Program-made: the position numbers and the translations under genes
In this document: piece by piece, positions 42,496-51,420 of the stretch
How positions within the stretch are numbered: position 1 is the stretch's first letter
How the letters are laid out: every line of letters begins with the position of its first letter
NCBI GenBank assembly: GCA_964530005.1
Contig: CAZGZD010000003.1
Location: 3,132-67,131 of the forward strand
Direction: 5' to 3'
DNA: 64,000 nt
Source: CAZGZD01 sp964530005
GTDB taxonomy: Bacteria > Patescibacteriota > Microgenomatia > UBA1406 > GWC2-37-13
Notes under the pieces: generated by a model
Database searches by the model: none
What the model was told of the DNA's origin: nothing
The model's input: only the letters and a program-made list of their open reading frames with translations

Positions 42496-43963
42496 AGAAG
42501 CAGCACTCACGATCGTTCTTTTTATTGCCGCGGCAGCACTTTGTGCCCTCGGCCTATATGAGCCCTATCGTTTTCTTGTTTTTGTATTCCCAATTCCCCT
42601 TTATTTCTTACTAAGACGATTGTCTGTTTGGTCTGCTGCTTGTTTTGGATTCAGCTTTGGGGTGTATGTAAGTATTCCAACTTACTTATGGCTTACTCGG
42701 TTTGAGAGATTTGATCCATTTGTGATGGCTATGGTCGTGTATGGACTCGTATTTCTTGTACTTTTTGCGCTTACTAATTGGCTTATAAATCGGTATCCAC
42801 AGAATCTATTTATCCAGATTTTTGCTTGCGGTTGGATATTCTATCTTATTGAATTTATTCTTCACTGGACTTTTTTTGTGAAAGCATTTGTCAAAATTAG
42901 CAATGCACCCACAATGTATGATTGGGTATATCCGTATTTTGGTACAGGGATTGTGGAGGGGATCATACTTGCGACTGGATTTTTCTTGGCGGTTGGTCTT
43001 TCTTTGTATCTTACAGATCAACCACTTCAAAAGCTAAAGTACTTTGCTCTTTTTTTCCTCATTGTGGGAGTCGTAATTCCGCTTATAAAATCATCGGTAG
43101 TACTCAACACGAAGCATCCAAAAGTTCAGATTGAGGCTATTCAATACAACGCCAACTTCAGCTGGGAGGAGCGAGTTGCTCGAGTTGATGAGATATTTCA
43201 ATATTATCTCAATCAGACGTCAGACGCTGCGCACCGGGGGATAAAAATTGTTGTGTGGCCCGAATATGCCGTACCAATTGATATAGTCAATAAAAATCAC
43301 AAGTATGTGGTCGCACTTGAGGAGTCGTCCAAGAAACTTGATGTCGTGATTGTGCTTGGCTCGATCCAAGACTCAACAGCCGAGGAGAGTAAGAATGGGG
43401 CATATATTGGATACGATTTATCCCTTGTTGTGGATCCGATTAAGGGTCTACTTGAGCCGTATCGCGCGGTACACCCTTACTCAAGCAATATTCTTCCTGG
43501 TCCAAAGCCGATGATTTTTCAGACGAAGTACGGGAATTTTCCAGTACTTTCCTGTTTTGAGATCTCAAATCACAAATTTGTAGCTGATTATTTTGCCCGA
43601 GGGGTGCCGATAGATTTTATTATCGGGATAGCTAACAATCAGGTATTTGATGGAACGTATGGATATACAAGACTCAAAAATCACGCCCGTACAATAGCCG
43701 CAGAGAATAATCGATACTTGCTATATGTTACCAACACTGGTCCAACCACTATATTCAACAGTAGTGGAGAAGAGGTTGATCGAGTACCATATAGCACACA
43801 AGGGATTGTGTCATACAACGTCGAGAAAAACGAGGATCGAAGTGTTTATTCAATTTTTCAGGAATGGTTGCCTCTTCTTCTTACATCTGGTGTCTTTTGG
43901 TATGTGCTTAAAATAGAAAAAAGTAAAAATTCGAAAAAACCTTTTTCAAGAAAGAAAAAGTAA
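42458..43963 (+). CDS. Apolipoprotein N-acyltransferase-like protein (Lnt)
   Basis: 501 residues: about six N-terminal membrane helices (20-215), then a nitrilase (CN-hydrolase) domain. The catalytic Glu is in VVWPEYAVP and the catalytic Cys in PVLSCFEISN. The usual Lys of the triad (YxK before HLVPF) is not evident; the region reads LLEPYRAVHPYS. A last membrane helix and a basic tail end the protein. Lnt adds the third acyl chain to lipoproteins; with the Lys missing, activity may differ. The GTG at 42458 is the assigned start, giving an overlap with the previous gene. Confidence 0.8.
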   Translation: MKLPHFLTSKTSKEAALTIVLFIAAAALCALGLYEPYRFLVFVFPIPLYFLLRRLSVWSAACFGFSFGVYVSIPTYLWLTRFERFDPFVMAMVVYGLVFLVLFALTNWLINRYPQNLFIQIFACGWIFYLIEFILHWTFFVKAFVKISNAPTMYDWVYPYFGTGIVEGIILATGFFLAVGLSLYLTDQPLQKLKYFALFFLIVGVVIPLIKSSVVLNTKHPKVQIEAIQYNANFSWEERVARVDEIFQYYLNQTSDAAHRGIKIVVWPEYAVPIDIVNKNHKYVVALEESSKKLDVVIVLGSIQDSTAEESKNGAYIGYDLSLVVDPIKGLLEPYRAVHPYSSNILPGPKPMIFQTKYGNFPVLSCFEISNHKFVADYFARGVPIDFIIGIANNQVFDGTYGYTRLKNHARTIAAENNRYLLYVTNTGPTTIFNSSGEEVDRVPYSTQGIVSYNVEKNEDRSVYSIFQEWLPLLLTSGVFWYVLKIEKSKNSKKPFSRKKK

Positions 43964-44034
43964 TTGAAAAAGTTCTTTGATGAAGTTAGAATGAGTGAGC
44001 TTATTTTTGTTTAATAAAATTATTCAGTAGTTTG

Positions 44035-44063
44035 TGCACGAGATTAAATTTCGTGCATTTTTT
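44035..44063 (+). terminator. Rho-independent terminator between the Lnt-like gene and kup
   Basis: TGCACGA (44035-44041) pairs with TCGTGCA (44051-44057), with a 9-nt loop, followed by six T. It ends the upstream transcript 70 bp after its stop. TAGTAT at 44070-44075, 6 nt before the kup ATG, is the probable -10 box of the next unit. Confidence 0.85.
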
Positions 44064-44081
44064 ATTTTATAGTATTAGATT

Positions 44082-46004
44082 ATGAACTCAGACTCGAAAT
44101 CTAATAAAAAAACAGGACTTTTTGTACTCACACTTGGGGCACTTGGAGTGGTCTACGGAGATATTGGTACATCACCCCTATATGCAATAAATGAGATTTT
44201 TTTTGGGCGTGGGCGTACTTTAGTGACGAATGCGAATGTATTGGGTAGTATATCCCTTGTGCTGTGGGCACTTATATGTATCATCGCATTCAAATATATT
44301 ATATTTGTACTTCGAGCCGATAATGATGGTGAAGGTGGAGTTTTTTCACTTTTTGCCCTACTTGGTAATTATAAGAAGCGGTCAGTGTTGCTTCTTACCT
44401 CATTTCTTATCCTTGCGGCTGGATTTTTGTTGGGTGAGGGGATAATCACACCTGCAATAAGTGTGCTTTCCGCAGTTGAAGGACTTAAAGTAGCAACTCC
44501 AGCATTTAAGCCATATGTGATTCCTATCACAGTTGTGATACTTACCACTCTTTTTGCATTTCAATATAAAGGCACAGCTAAAGTGGGTGCTATATTTGGG
44601 CCAATAATTGGGGTTTGGTTTGCTGCTATTTCTTTACTTGGATTGAAGCAGATCGTGATGACTCCGGCAATCCTTGCCGCTTTTAATCCCATATACGGAG
44701 CCTCTTTCTTAATACATAATGGAATACACGCCTCTTTTATCGTTCTGGGTTCAGTGATACTTGTTGTGACAGGTGGAGAGGCTTTATATGCGGACATGGG
44801 ACACTTTGGTCGATTGCCGATACGTATATCGTGGTTTACGATTGTATTTCCTTCTCTTATTCTAAACTATTTGGGCCAGGGGGCTTATCTTATAAGTGGA
44901 CAAACTGTGAGCGGAAATAATCTATTTTTTAGCTTAGTTCCTTTAAATTTTTTATATCCAATGGTTGTCTTAGCTACTTTTGCCACAATAATCGCATCTC
45001 AAGCGCTCATCTCAGGGGCATATTCACTAATTTCTCAAGCAATTGCCTTGGGGCTTTTCCCCCGATTTGATGTCAGATATACTCATGAACATCACGCAGG
45101 GCAAATATATGTGCCCTTTATAAACTGGAGCCTTTATATTGGATGTATATTGCTTGTATTTATCTTTCGTTCGGCAAGCGCACTGGCTGCGGCATATGGA
45201 CTTGCTGTATCTGGGGTAATGCTGGCTACAACATGTGCGATGATAGCTATTTCACGATACACATGGAAATGGGGCTATTTGCGTATTGTAGTTGTGTGGT
45301 TGCCGCTTTTTATTATTGACGCTTCATTTTTAATCGCCAATTCTCTTAAGTTTGTCGATGGAGGATTTATTCCATTTTTGATAGGTATTGGTGTATTTAT
45401 TGTGATGACAACATGGTATTGGGGTCGACAACAGATTCTGGATGCTTACTCTCAAGTATCTACAATGACAGTTGGCAGACTTATTAATATAAAAAAGAGC
45501 GCTACGCAGTTTTTCCCTCGCTCAATGCTCATTCTTACCCCAACTTATGTATCTTCAGCGGAAGATAAGATACCGGCACACGTGCAGCTTTTTTGGGAAA
45601 GATACAAAGTTCTTCCTAAGCACCTAATCCTACTTACGATTGTGGAGAAAAAAACTCCGTATATACGAACTGATCGTTATCGAATAAGTATCTTTGACAA
45701 AGATAAGGACAGAAGTTTTATAGCTGTTGAGGCAAGCTTTGGATTCAAGGAAGAGCCAGACGTAGAGCGGGTGATTGGTGATATTGCGGCTAACGAAGAC
45801 CTGACTCCATATGATGATCTGAGTGACTGGATCATATTTGTGGGCAAAGAGCGAATAGTACAACGCCCACAAGGAAGACGCCGCAATAAGCTTCGATTCT
45901 ATCTATTTAGACTTATTTTTCGAAATACTGAGCGCACGTATAGCTACTTTGGCATTGATGATGATGTGCGGCTTACGACCGAGATTATTCCTGTTGCCCT
46001 TTAG
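44082..46004 (+). CDS. kup: Kup-type potassium uptake protein
   Basis: 640 residues, normal length. The N-terminal signature LGVVYGDIGTSPLYAINEIFFG and the RADNDGEGGVFSLFALL loop are diagnostic. Twelve helices fill about 15-450, and a cytoplasmic C-terminal domain follows (about 455-640, with PTYVSSAEDKIPAHVQLFWERYKVLPKHLILLTIV). It takes up K+, probably with protons, across the cytoplasmic membrane. It converges on the glycosyltransferase gene with a 4-bp overlap. Confidence 0.96.
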   Translation: MNSDSKSNKKTGLFVLTLGALGVVYGDIGTSPLYAINEIFFGRGRTLVTNANVLGSISLVLWALICIIAFKYIIFVLRADNDGEGGVFSLFALLGNYKKRSVLLLTSFLILAAGFLLGEGIITPAISVLSAVEGLKVATPAFKPYVIPITVVILTTLFAFQYKGTAKVGAIFGPIIGVWFAAISLLGLKQIVMTPAILAAFNPIYGASFLIHNGIHASFIVLGSVILVVTGGEALYADMGHFGRLPIRISWFTIVFPSLILNYLGQGAYLISGQTVSGNNLFFSLVPLNFLYPMVVLATFATIIASQALISGAYSLISQAIALGLFPRFDVRYTHEHHAGQIYVPFINWSLYIGCILLVFIFRSASALAAAYGLAVSGVMLATTCAMIAISRYTWKWGYLRIVVVWLPLFIIDASFLIANSLKFVDGGFIPFLIGIGVFIVMTTWYWGRQQILDAYSQVSTMTVGRLINIKKSATQFFPRSMLILTPTYVSSAEDKIPAHVQLFWERYKVLPKHLILLTIVEKKTPYIRTDRYRISIFDKDKDRSFIAVEASFGFKEEPDVERVIGDIAANEDLTPYDDLSDWIIFVGKERIVQRPQGRRRNKLRFYLFRLIFRNTERTYSYFGIDDDVRLTTEIIPVAL

Positions 46005-47020
46005 GAAGAAATTGCCTTTGAAAAGTCTTTTTTGAACGTGATGGACGAGAATTCCTTACTTCGCCTTTGAGCGGCACTGCCTATTTTTTTCTGTAGCACT
46101 TGATCTCCAAGAAGGAGGCTAATTTTTGAGGCAATGTCATTGCTGTCACTGGGTACGGCAAAAAGCGCAGTGTCCGCTGCAGTCTCGCGGAATATTGGGG
46201 AATCAGCAAGAATTGATGGACAGGCACAACTTGCGGCTTCAAGATATGAGAATCCGAATCCTTCATCGTGGGAGATGAGGATGTTGGCCACAGCGCCGCG
46301 GTAGAGACTTATGAGATCTTCATCTGATACGAACCCAGGAAACACGAATCGCTTATCTCCCTGTACCTCACTCATAAATTCAGAAAATGCTACTTCTTCT
46401 ATATTCATACTCGGCTTGCGGGTAAATGCACGGCCCACGCAGACTATTGTGACATTTGCTTGTTTTACAGCGCGCGCAAGATTTAATAGATTCTTATTCC
46501 AAGTCACATCCCCTACGTAGATAAAATAATCAACTACTGGCTCAATCGGGAAGATTTTGATGGTATTTTTTGTTGGTTTTGACCTGAATATTTTGGGCAG
46601 TATTGGATAGATTACAGATATTTTTTTATCAGGGATATCAAGAATCTGAATGATGTCTTTCTTACTGTGCTCGGAGTCGGTAATAATACGGTCGTAATTT
46701 TTAAGAAGCTGTTTATTCTGCCAGACATTAAATTTGCCTTTTATACCAAGTGGGAAATGCTCTGGATATTTGAGTGGGATAAGATCATGGATCACTCCAA
46801 TCTGCTTTTTTGCAAGCCTTTTTTTGACAATTGGTGACTTAACAAAATTTATAAAAGGATTTATAAGAGTAGCTGACGTGGGAACTTCGGTGAGGTCTGA
46901 TGTGAAGGTGAACTCATCCGCAAAGTTTTCTCGAAGTATCTGCAAGTATCGGCCAACTCCACGAACCCGACTCAGCTCATCCGAGGAGGTTGGATCATAG
47001 ACATAGACGTGTGAAGCCAT
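46001..47020 (-). CDS. GT4-type glycosyltransferase (GT-B fold)
   Basis: 339 residues. The N-terminal half includes IGVIHDLIPLKYPEHFP and RIITDSEHSKKDII, and the C-terminal half has the nucleotide-sugar site YVGDVTWNKNLLNLARAV, then NILISHDEGFGFSYLEAASCACPSILAD (the E-x7-E region). This is the mannosyltransferase-like type that extends glycans from NDP-sugars. Acceptor and sugar unknown; likely surface polysaccharide. TACAAT lies 5 nt before the ATG on the minus strand. Confidence 0.9.
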   Translation of the reverse strand: MASHVYVYDPTSSDELSRVRGVGRYLQILRENFADEFTFTSDLTEVPTSATLINPFINFVKSPIVKKRLAKKQIGVIHDLIPLKYPEHFPLGIKGKFNVWQNKQLLKNYDRIITDSEHSKKDIIQILDIPDKKISVIYPILPKIFRSKPTKNTIKIFPIEPVVDYFIYVGDVTWNKNLLNLARAVKQANVTIVCVGRAFTRKPSMNIEEVAFSEFMSEVQGDKRFVFPGFVSDEDLISLYRGAVANILISHDEGFGFSYLEAASCACPSILADSPIFRETAADTALFAVPSDSNDIASKISLLLGDQVLQKKIGSAAQRRSKEFSSITFKKDFSKAISS

Positions 47021-47055
47021 AGCTTATTGTAGCAAAAATAGCTCTTGGGATATGT

Positions 47056-48687
47056 TTAGTGAGTGAGAAGGGGAATGACATATTTAATTCGTCTATGTTC
47101 GTCAACAAGTACAGGGGCGACAAATACACGGTTTCCTCCAGAGACGACTGGCTTAGCCCCTTCATTGTTTCGTATACTTTTGACGAGCCTAAGTAAGTCA
47201 AACATGGTCTTAGTTATTCCTGTTGGAATACTTCCGGATTGCGATTCAAGCCATTCTCTCAATTCTTCATCATTGGGGTCCTTGGGATTTTTCATATCCC
47301 AGGAATTTTGTTTTTTTGCCCAGTCAATCTCAGCCAGCTTTTCCCAATCAGCATCACTAATTGTTTCTCGCACTATACCTTTTGCAACCACGACAACAGG
47401 TGCTTCAGCATATTCACTCGCCTTCACATAGACTTTTGTAAATTCGTCGGTAATATTTCCATTTAGCCTATTATCTCTTATTATTCCTGTTGTTAATTCA
47501 AGATGAGAGATCAACTCGTCATCTTGGGGATGAAGAAGAAATGCAGCAATCTCGAATGGTCCATTGCTGCGCTCTTCAACAACGACAACCCTCTCTTTAT
47601 GGGTGCTATATGGATACTCGTCCCCCTGATTAAGTAGGTATCCATTGAATGAATTAGCGAGGAGAAGAAGGCTTCGTTGGCGTATCTCAGTCTCATCTGC
47701 CTCTTGATAAATAGTTCGCACTTTATCTTCGATAATAGAAAGCGCATCTGTCGAGCTTGCAAGCTCATTAACCCCTTCCCAGAACTTCAACATACCTACT
47801 TGGTATCTATGTGTCCAGTCGAGATCAAATGCAAATTCTCCAAAGACTTTTTTAAGTTGATCGGCGATTTGCTCAGTGGAGAGTACGTGTTGGCTTTTTA
47901 CAAGACCTGAAATTACATCTTCTGTAAATCCAGTATCAACTCCTGCAGATAGCGCGGTGTCTGTTTCAAGGCCCATATATCCAAACCCATTATGAGGATC
48001 AAAGCTGAACTGAATAGGAAAAAATGTTTCCTCTTTATACTTTTCTGCAACGTACTTTGAAGTTGCTTTAGCCAGGGCCTTTTTTCGTCTGACATCAGCA
48101 AAGAGTCCCCCGTCTACTGGGACAACTCCCTTTTTCTTTTCTCTTAAGCCTCGCGCGGCACATCCTAAGTGACTATCAAATACTTGACTCATAGAGGGAG
48201 ATCCGCCGTTTTTGCCGAAATGTTGATCTATTAGAGATGCAAAATTTGCCTCGGGATTTAGTAGAAATTTCCCGTCTGCGTCATATTCAAAACCTGGTAT
48301 CTCAGCGCCCGCGATTTTGAATACTCCTCCATGGCCTGGGGGTATACCAAATACAGCCGGACTTGGAATACGTCCATCTGTGCAGAACACTCCAAATACA
48401 GGAACAGGGAAGAGTGAATCGGCAATCTCAACTGCATGTATGACATCAGGTGACTCCACCTCATCTGCACGGTAATTTCTCTCGCGAAATAGAGCTGGGA
48501 GAAATCTCGTAAGATATTTTTGGCTCAAGTAAAGCGCTCGCTCGGGAGGAGGAGTCTCACGACCTGTAAGTGCGCGGTGCCTTTGTTCAAGAAGAGAGAC
48601 GACGTTTTTCAGAATTAATTTCTCGTGAAGTCTTATCTCTCCTTGTGGCATATCTTTAAAGTATCCTTTAAATCTTTCAGAACTCAT
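47056..48687 (-). CDS. Uncharacterised 543-residue protein with beta-carbonic-anhydrase-like residues
   Basis: No family recognised. Residues 95-180 show FGVFCTDGRIPSPAVFG (Cys102, Asp104, Arg106), GVFKIAGAEIPGF and QVFDSHLGCAARG (His173, Cys176). The C-x-D-x-R ... H-x-x-C set is that of beta-carbonic anhydrases (zinc by Cys-His-Cys, Asp-Arg dyad), and the sequence between has similar strand-like parts. The other ~400 residues are soluble, mixed alpha/beta and unlike carbonic anhydrase. No signal peptide. TATAGT lies 15 nt before the ATG (minus strand). Possible enzyme with a carbonic-anhydrase-derived core. Confidence 0.65.
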   Translation of the reverse strand: MSSERFKGYFKDMPQGEIRLHEKLILKNVVSLLEQRHRALTGRETPPPERALYLSQKYLTRFLPALFRERNYRADEVESPDVIHAVEIADSLFPVPVFGVFCTDGRIPSPAVFGIPPGHGGVFKIAGAEIPGFEYDADGKFLLNPEANFASLIDQHFGKNGGSPSMSQVFDSHLGCAARGLREKKKGVVPVDGGLFADVRRKKALAKATSKYVAEKYKEETFFPIQFSFDPHNGFGYMGLETDTALSAGVDTGFTEDVISGLVKSQHVLSTEQIADQLKKVFGEFAFDLDWTHRYQVGMLKFWEGVNELASSTDALSIIEDKVRTIYQEADETEIRQRSLLLLANSFNGYLLNQGDEYPYSTHKERVVVVEERSNGPFEIAAFLLHPQDDELISHLELTTGIIRDNRLNGNITDEFTKVYVKASEYAEAPVVVVAKGIVRETISDADWEKLAEIDWAKKQNSWDMKNPKDPNDEELREWLESQSGSIPTGITKTMFDLLRLVKSIRNNEGAKPVVSGGNRVFVAPVLVDEHRRIKYVIPLLTH

Positions 48688-48768
48688 TGTTTAAAAGCTA
48701 TTACTATACATCAAAATAGAAAAATTATCAATGGGTTTGCGATTTTTTTTATGTACAATTAGTGGTCT

Positions 48769-49311
48769 ATGATGATCGGGCCAAAAAAACTTCTGGAGCT
48801 TGTTGGGGAAATTAACCTTGTTGAAGGATTAAGTGAGCGCGAGCTTAAAGAGCCAGAAGGAGCTGGATTTGACCTTCGACTCGGTGAGATCTGGGCCATA
48901 GAAGGAGGCACTGCATTTTTGGGAGTGGAGGAGCGAGAGACACCTAAGATCAAGTCTGTTGCGAAGTACAAAATCGACAAACGTGAATCTTTTACACTCA
49001 AACCTGGAGATTTTTACCTTGTCTCGACAATTGAGAAGGTGAATCTGCCAATAGATATTGCTGCACAATTTAAGCCTCGAACTACCACATTTCGCTCAGG
49101 CCTATTTTTGCGCACGGGTATTGCCCAGCCTGGATATCAGGGCATACTCAGCTTTGGAATAAAAAATGAAGGTCCTATTCCTGTTACCCTTGAGCTTGGA
49201 TGTCGATTTGTGAGCGCTCAATTCTACTGGGTAGATGGAGGGGGAGAGCAGTATCGAGGGCAATGGCAGGGTGGGCGCGTGACGACAGACAAGCGCGAAA
49301 AACAGGTATAA
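48769..49311 (+). CDS. dcd: dCTP deaminase / dUTPase family protein
   Basis: 180 residues: GAGFDLRLGEIWAI, FYLVSTIEKVNLPIDIAAQFKPRTTTFRSGLFLRTGIAQPGYQGILSFGIKNEG, with the trimeric dUTPase/dCTP deaminase beta fold. The R-T-T-T-F-R-S-G-L segment corresponds to the nucleotide loop. It yields dUMP or dUTP for ThyA. Deaminase or diphosphatase activity cannot be separated by eye. TACAAT lies 9 nt before the ATG. It begins the thymidylate cluster; repeat copy B separates it from thyA. Confidence 0.85.
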   Translation: MMIGPKKLLELVGEINLVEGLSERELKEPEGAGFDLRLGEIWAIEGGTAFLGVEERETPKIKSVAKYKIDKRESFTLKPGDFYLVSTIEKVNLPIDIAAQFKPRTTTFRSGLFLRTGIAQPGYQGILSFGIKNEGPIPVTLELGCRFVSAQFYWVDGGGEQYRGQWQGGRVTTDKREKQV

Positions 49312-49316
49312 TATAC

Positions 49317-49400
49317 TTACTTTTACTTATTTTTGACTCCAGTGGGTTCCCGCCCTCACGGGCATCCCAAGTCGCAAAAGATAAGTAAAAGTAACAAAAG
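49317..49400. repeat. Dispersed hairpin element, copy B
   Basis: The 84-bp element has perfect 13-bp terminal arms (TACTTTTACTTAT, 49318-49330; ATAAGTAAAAGTA, 49381-49393). Inside, TTTTGACT faces AAGTCGCAAAA, then TGGG/CCCA and GCCC/GGGC form a nested hairpin with loop TCAC. The right edge is AAAAGTAACAAAAG. It lies 20 bp before the thyA ATG. Confidence 0.8.
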
Positions 49401-49420
49401 AGTTTAATTTCCCCAAACAT

Positions 49421-50362
49421 ATGAAAGACCATCCAGAATATCAGTATCTAAATCTTCTCAAGGATATATCTGAGAATGGATATGAAAAGCATGAGTTCAA
49501 TAGCGGTATCGGCCTTAGAAGTGTGTTCGGTCGACAGATTCGATTTGATCTATCCCGTGGTTTCCCACTCCTGACAACCAAAAAAGTATTTTTGAAAGCG
49601 ATTATCTACGAGCTTTTGTGGTTTCTGCGCGGGGACTCAAACATCAAGTATTTGGTTGACAATGGAGTGCATATCTGGGACGAGTGGGCGTACAAAAACT
49701 ATAAAAAAGAAGCTGAAAAAGGTGCATTCCCGAAGCTTTCTTTGGAAGAATTTGTCGTGCAAATTAAAGAAGATGCAGAGTTCGCTGCAAAGTGGGGTGA
49801 GCTCGGGCCTGTATATGGAAGTCAATGGCGTCATTGGAAGACATCGGATGGGCGAACAATTGATCAACTCGGTTGGGCTTTGGCAAAGCTTAAAAAGACA
49901 CCAGAGCGCAAACACATCCTCATCTCAGCATGGAATCCAGAATTTATCTATGAGATGGCGCTACCTGGGCAAGCTATGGCACTTCCGCCCTGTCACACTC
50001 TTTACCAGATTGATGTGCGAGATGGAAAGCTGAGTCTTCAGCTTTATCAACGAAGTGCGGATATGTTCCTCGGCGTGCCATTTAATATCGCAAGCTATTC
50101 GCTCCTTGCCCTTATTCTTGCCCATGTCGGTGGATTTGAGGCTGGAGACTTCATCCATACTTTTGGAGATGCGCATATTTATGACAATCATATTGATCAA
50201 GTTAAGATCCAGCTTGAGCGTGAGCCCAGGCCTTTCCCGCAAATGAAGATAAATCCAGAGGTCAAAGACATCGATAAGCTTGCGTTCGACGATTTTACTC
50301 TTGAAGGATACGATCCTCATCCTGCGCTCCGTGGGCCAGTCACAGTAGTTGGTGGGTATTAA
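49421..50362 (+). CDS. thyA: Thymidylate synthase ThyA
   Basis: 313 residues. DLSRGFPLLTTKKVFLKAIIYELLWFLRGDSNIKYL opens the core. The catalytic Cys is in LPPCHTLYQ (about 189), and the dUMP-binding RSADMFLGVPFNIASYSLLALILAH follows, then GDAHIYDNHIDQVKIQL. A ~45-residue insertion (KKEAEKGAFPKLSLEEFVVQIKED, about 95-118) precedes the GPVYGSQWRHW motif, as in many bacterial enzymes. It converts dUMP and methylene-THF to dTMP and DHF; DHF is recycled by the DHFR 3 bp downstream. Confidence 0.97.
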   Translation: MKDHPEYQYLNLLKDISENGYEKHEFNSGIGLRSVFGRQIRFDLSRGFPLLTTKKVFLKAIIYELLWFLRGDSNIKYLVDNGVHIWDEWAYKNYKKEAEKGAFPKLSLEEFVVQIKEDAEFAAKWGELGPVYGSQWRHWKTSDGRTIDQLGWALAKLKKTPERKHILISAWNPEFIYEMALPGQAMALPPCHTLYQIDVRDGKLSLQLYQRSADMFLGVPFNIASYSLLALILAHVGGFEAGDFIHTFGDAHIYDNHIDQVKIQLEREPRPFPQMKINPEVKDIDKLAFDDFTLEGYDPHPALRGPVTVVGGY

Positions 50363-50365
50363 TAT

Positions 50366-50875
50366 ATGAAATCTCGAATCAGTGCGATTGCAGCACTTGC
50401 CAAAAATCGAGTAATCGGCAGCAAGGGCGCCCTTCCTTGGAATATTCCAGCCGATATGAGAAGATTTCGAGAGCTTACAACTGGTCATACCGTCGTGATG
50501 GGGCGCCGCACTTATGAATCAATCGGCCATGCTTTGCCGAATCGTGTAAATATAGTGATCTCGCGAGATACAGCCTTTGTTCCTGCTGATGCTCATGTTG
50601 TCCGCTCATTGGAGGCGGCTGTGTCCCTGGCTCAAGACAAGGAGAAAGATCATGACGATGGGGAGATTTTTATCATTGGAGGCGGGCAGATATATGAGGC
50701 TGCTTTGCCGATTATAGATAGACTATATCTGACTATTGTTGAGGGTGAGTTTGCCGGTGATACATACTTTCCTCTATATCATGAGTTTGATAAAGAGCTT
50801 CGCAAACAGGCATATAAAGATGGCAAATACACATATACATTCATTGATTTAGACCGATCAAGCGGCAAAAATTAA
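50366..50875 (+). CDS. folA: Dihydrofolate reductase
   Basis: 169 residues: ISAIAALAKNRVIGSKGALPWNIPADMRRFRELTTGHTVVMGRRTYESIG contains the folate-pocket Trp and Asp, then FIIGGGQIYEAALPIIDRLYLT (NADPH loop) and DTYFP. It reduces DHF made by ThyA. The 3-bp gap to thyA shows one operon. The tail of the gene leads straight into the promoter of the next gene. Confidence 0.96.
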   Translation: MKSRISAIAALAKNRVIGSKGALPWNIPADMRRFRELTTGHTVVMGRRTYESIGHALPNRVNIVISRDTAFVPADAHVVRSLEAAVSLAQDKEKDHDDGEIFIIGGGQIYEAALPIIDRLYLTIVEGEFAGDTYFPLYHEFDKELRKQAYKDGKYTYTFIDLDRSSGKN

Positions 50876-50882
50876 TATCCGC

Positions 50883-50911
50883 TTGACAAAATGAGTAGGT
50901 GGAATTAACAT
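50883..50911 (+). promoter_or_regulatory. Leaderless-type promoter of the 50920 gene
   Basis: TTGACA (50883-50888), 17 bp, TAACAT (50906-50911), then 8 nt to ATG 50920. An upstream in-frame TTG at 50899 lies between the boxes and is rejected. Confidence 0.8.
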
Positions 50912-50919
50912 TGTTTTCG

Positions 50920-51387
50920 ATGGCAGATTCTAAATCATCAGTACTCGGCAAACTCGAAGACACACTCGAGCTTTATCTCGTCAAAAAAGCCCCTGCTTTA
51001 CCTGAAAACATAAAGGAAGTGTTGGTTAATTTCGCTCCATGGATTAATATCATAGTGCTTGTGATTGCAATTCCAGGCATTCTAGCTGTCTTGGCAATCG
51101 GCACAGCAGTCCTACCTTTCCTTGCTGTATCTGCGCCCACTTACGGGGTTGCCTATACGGCAAACTACACAATCTCAGTCGTTATCTTAGCTGTAGCCGT
51201 CGTGCTTCAGGCCCTTGCAATTCCTGGACTTTTCAAAAAATCAAAAGCAGGATGGAACTTTGCCTTTTACGCAAATATCGTAAGTTTGGTATCAAGTGTG
51301 GTAGGTGTCAGCGGTATTGTATCCGGACTTATTGGGGCACTCATCGGCTTCTATATTCTTTTTCAGATCAAAAGCTACTACAAATAA
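50920..51387 (+). CDS. Small membrane protein, 155 residues (unknown)
   Basis: MADSKSSVLGKLEDTLELYLVKKAPALPENIKEVLVNFAPW leads into four hydrophobic helices, with Val/Ile/Ala-rich sequence (IPGILAVLAIGTAVLPFLAV, VVILAVAVVLQALAIPGLF) and a short LFQIKSYYK tail. The N-terminal half resembles a chromosomally encoded family of small Patescibacteria membrane proteins in style, but I cannot name it. Convergent with the next gene. Confidence 0.7.
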   Translation: MADSKSSVLGKLEDTLELYLVKKAPALPENIKEVLVNFAPWINIIVLVIAIPGILAVLAIGTAVLPFLAVSAPTYGVAYTANYTISVVILAVAVVLQALAIPGLFKKSKAGWNFAFYANIVSLVSSVVGVSGIVSGLIGALIGFYILFQIKSYYK

Positions 51388-51420
51388 CTTCTTATTTTTC
51401 TGCTCCTTATTATCTCGACT

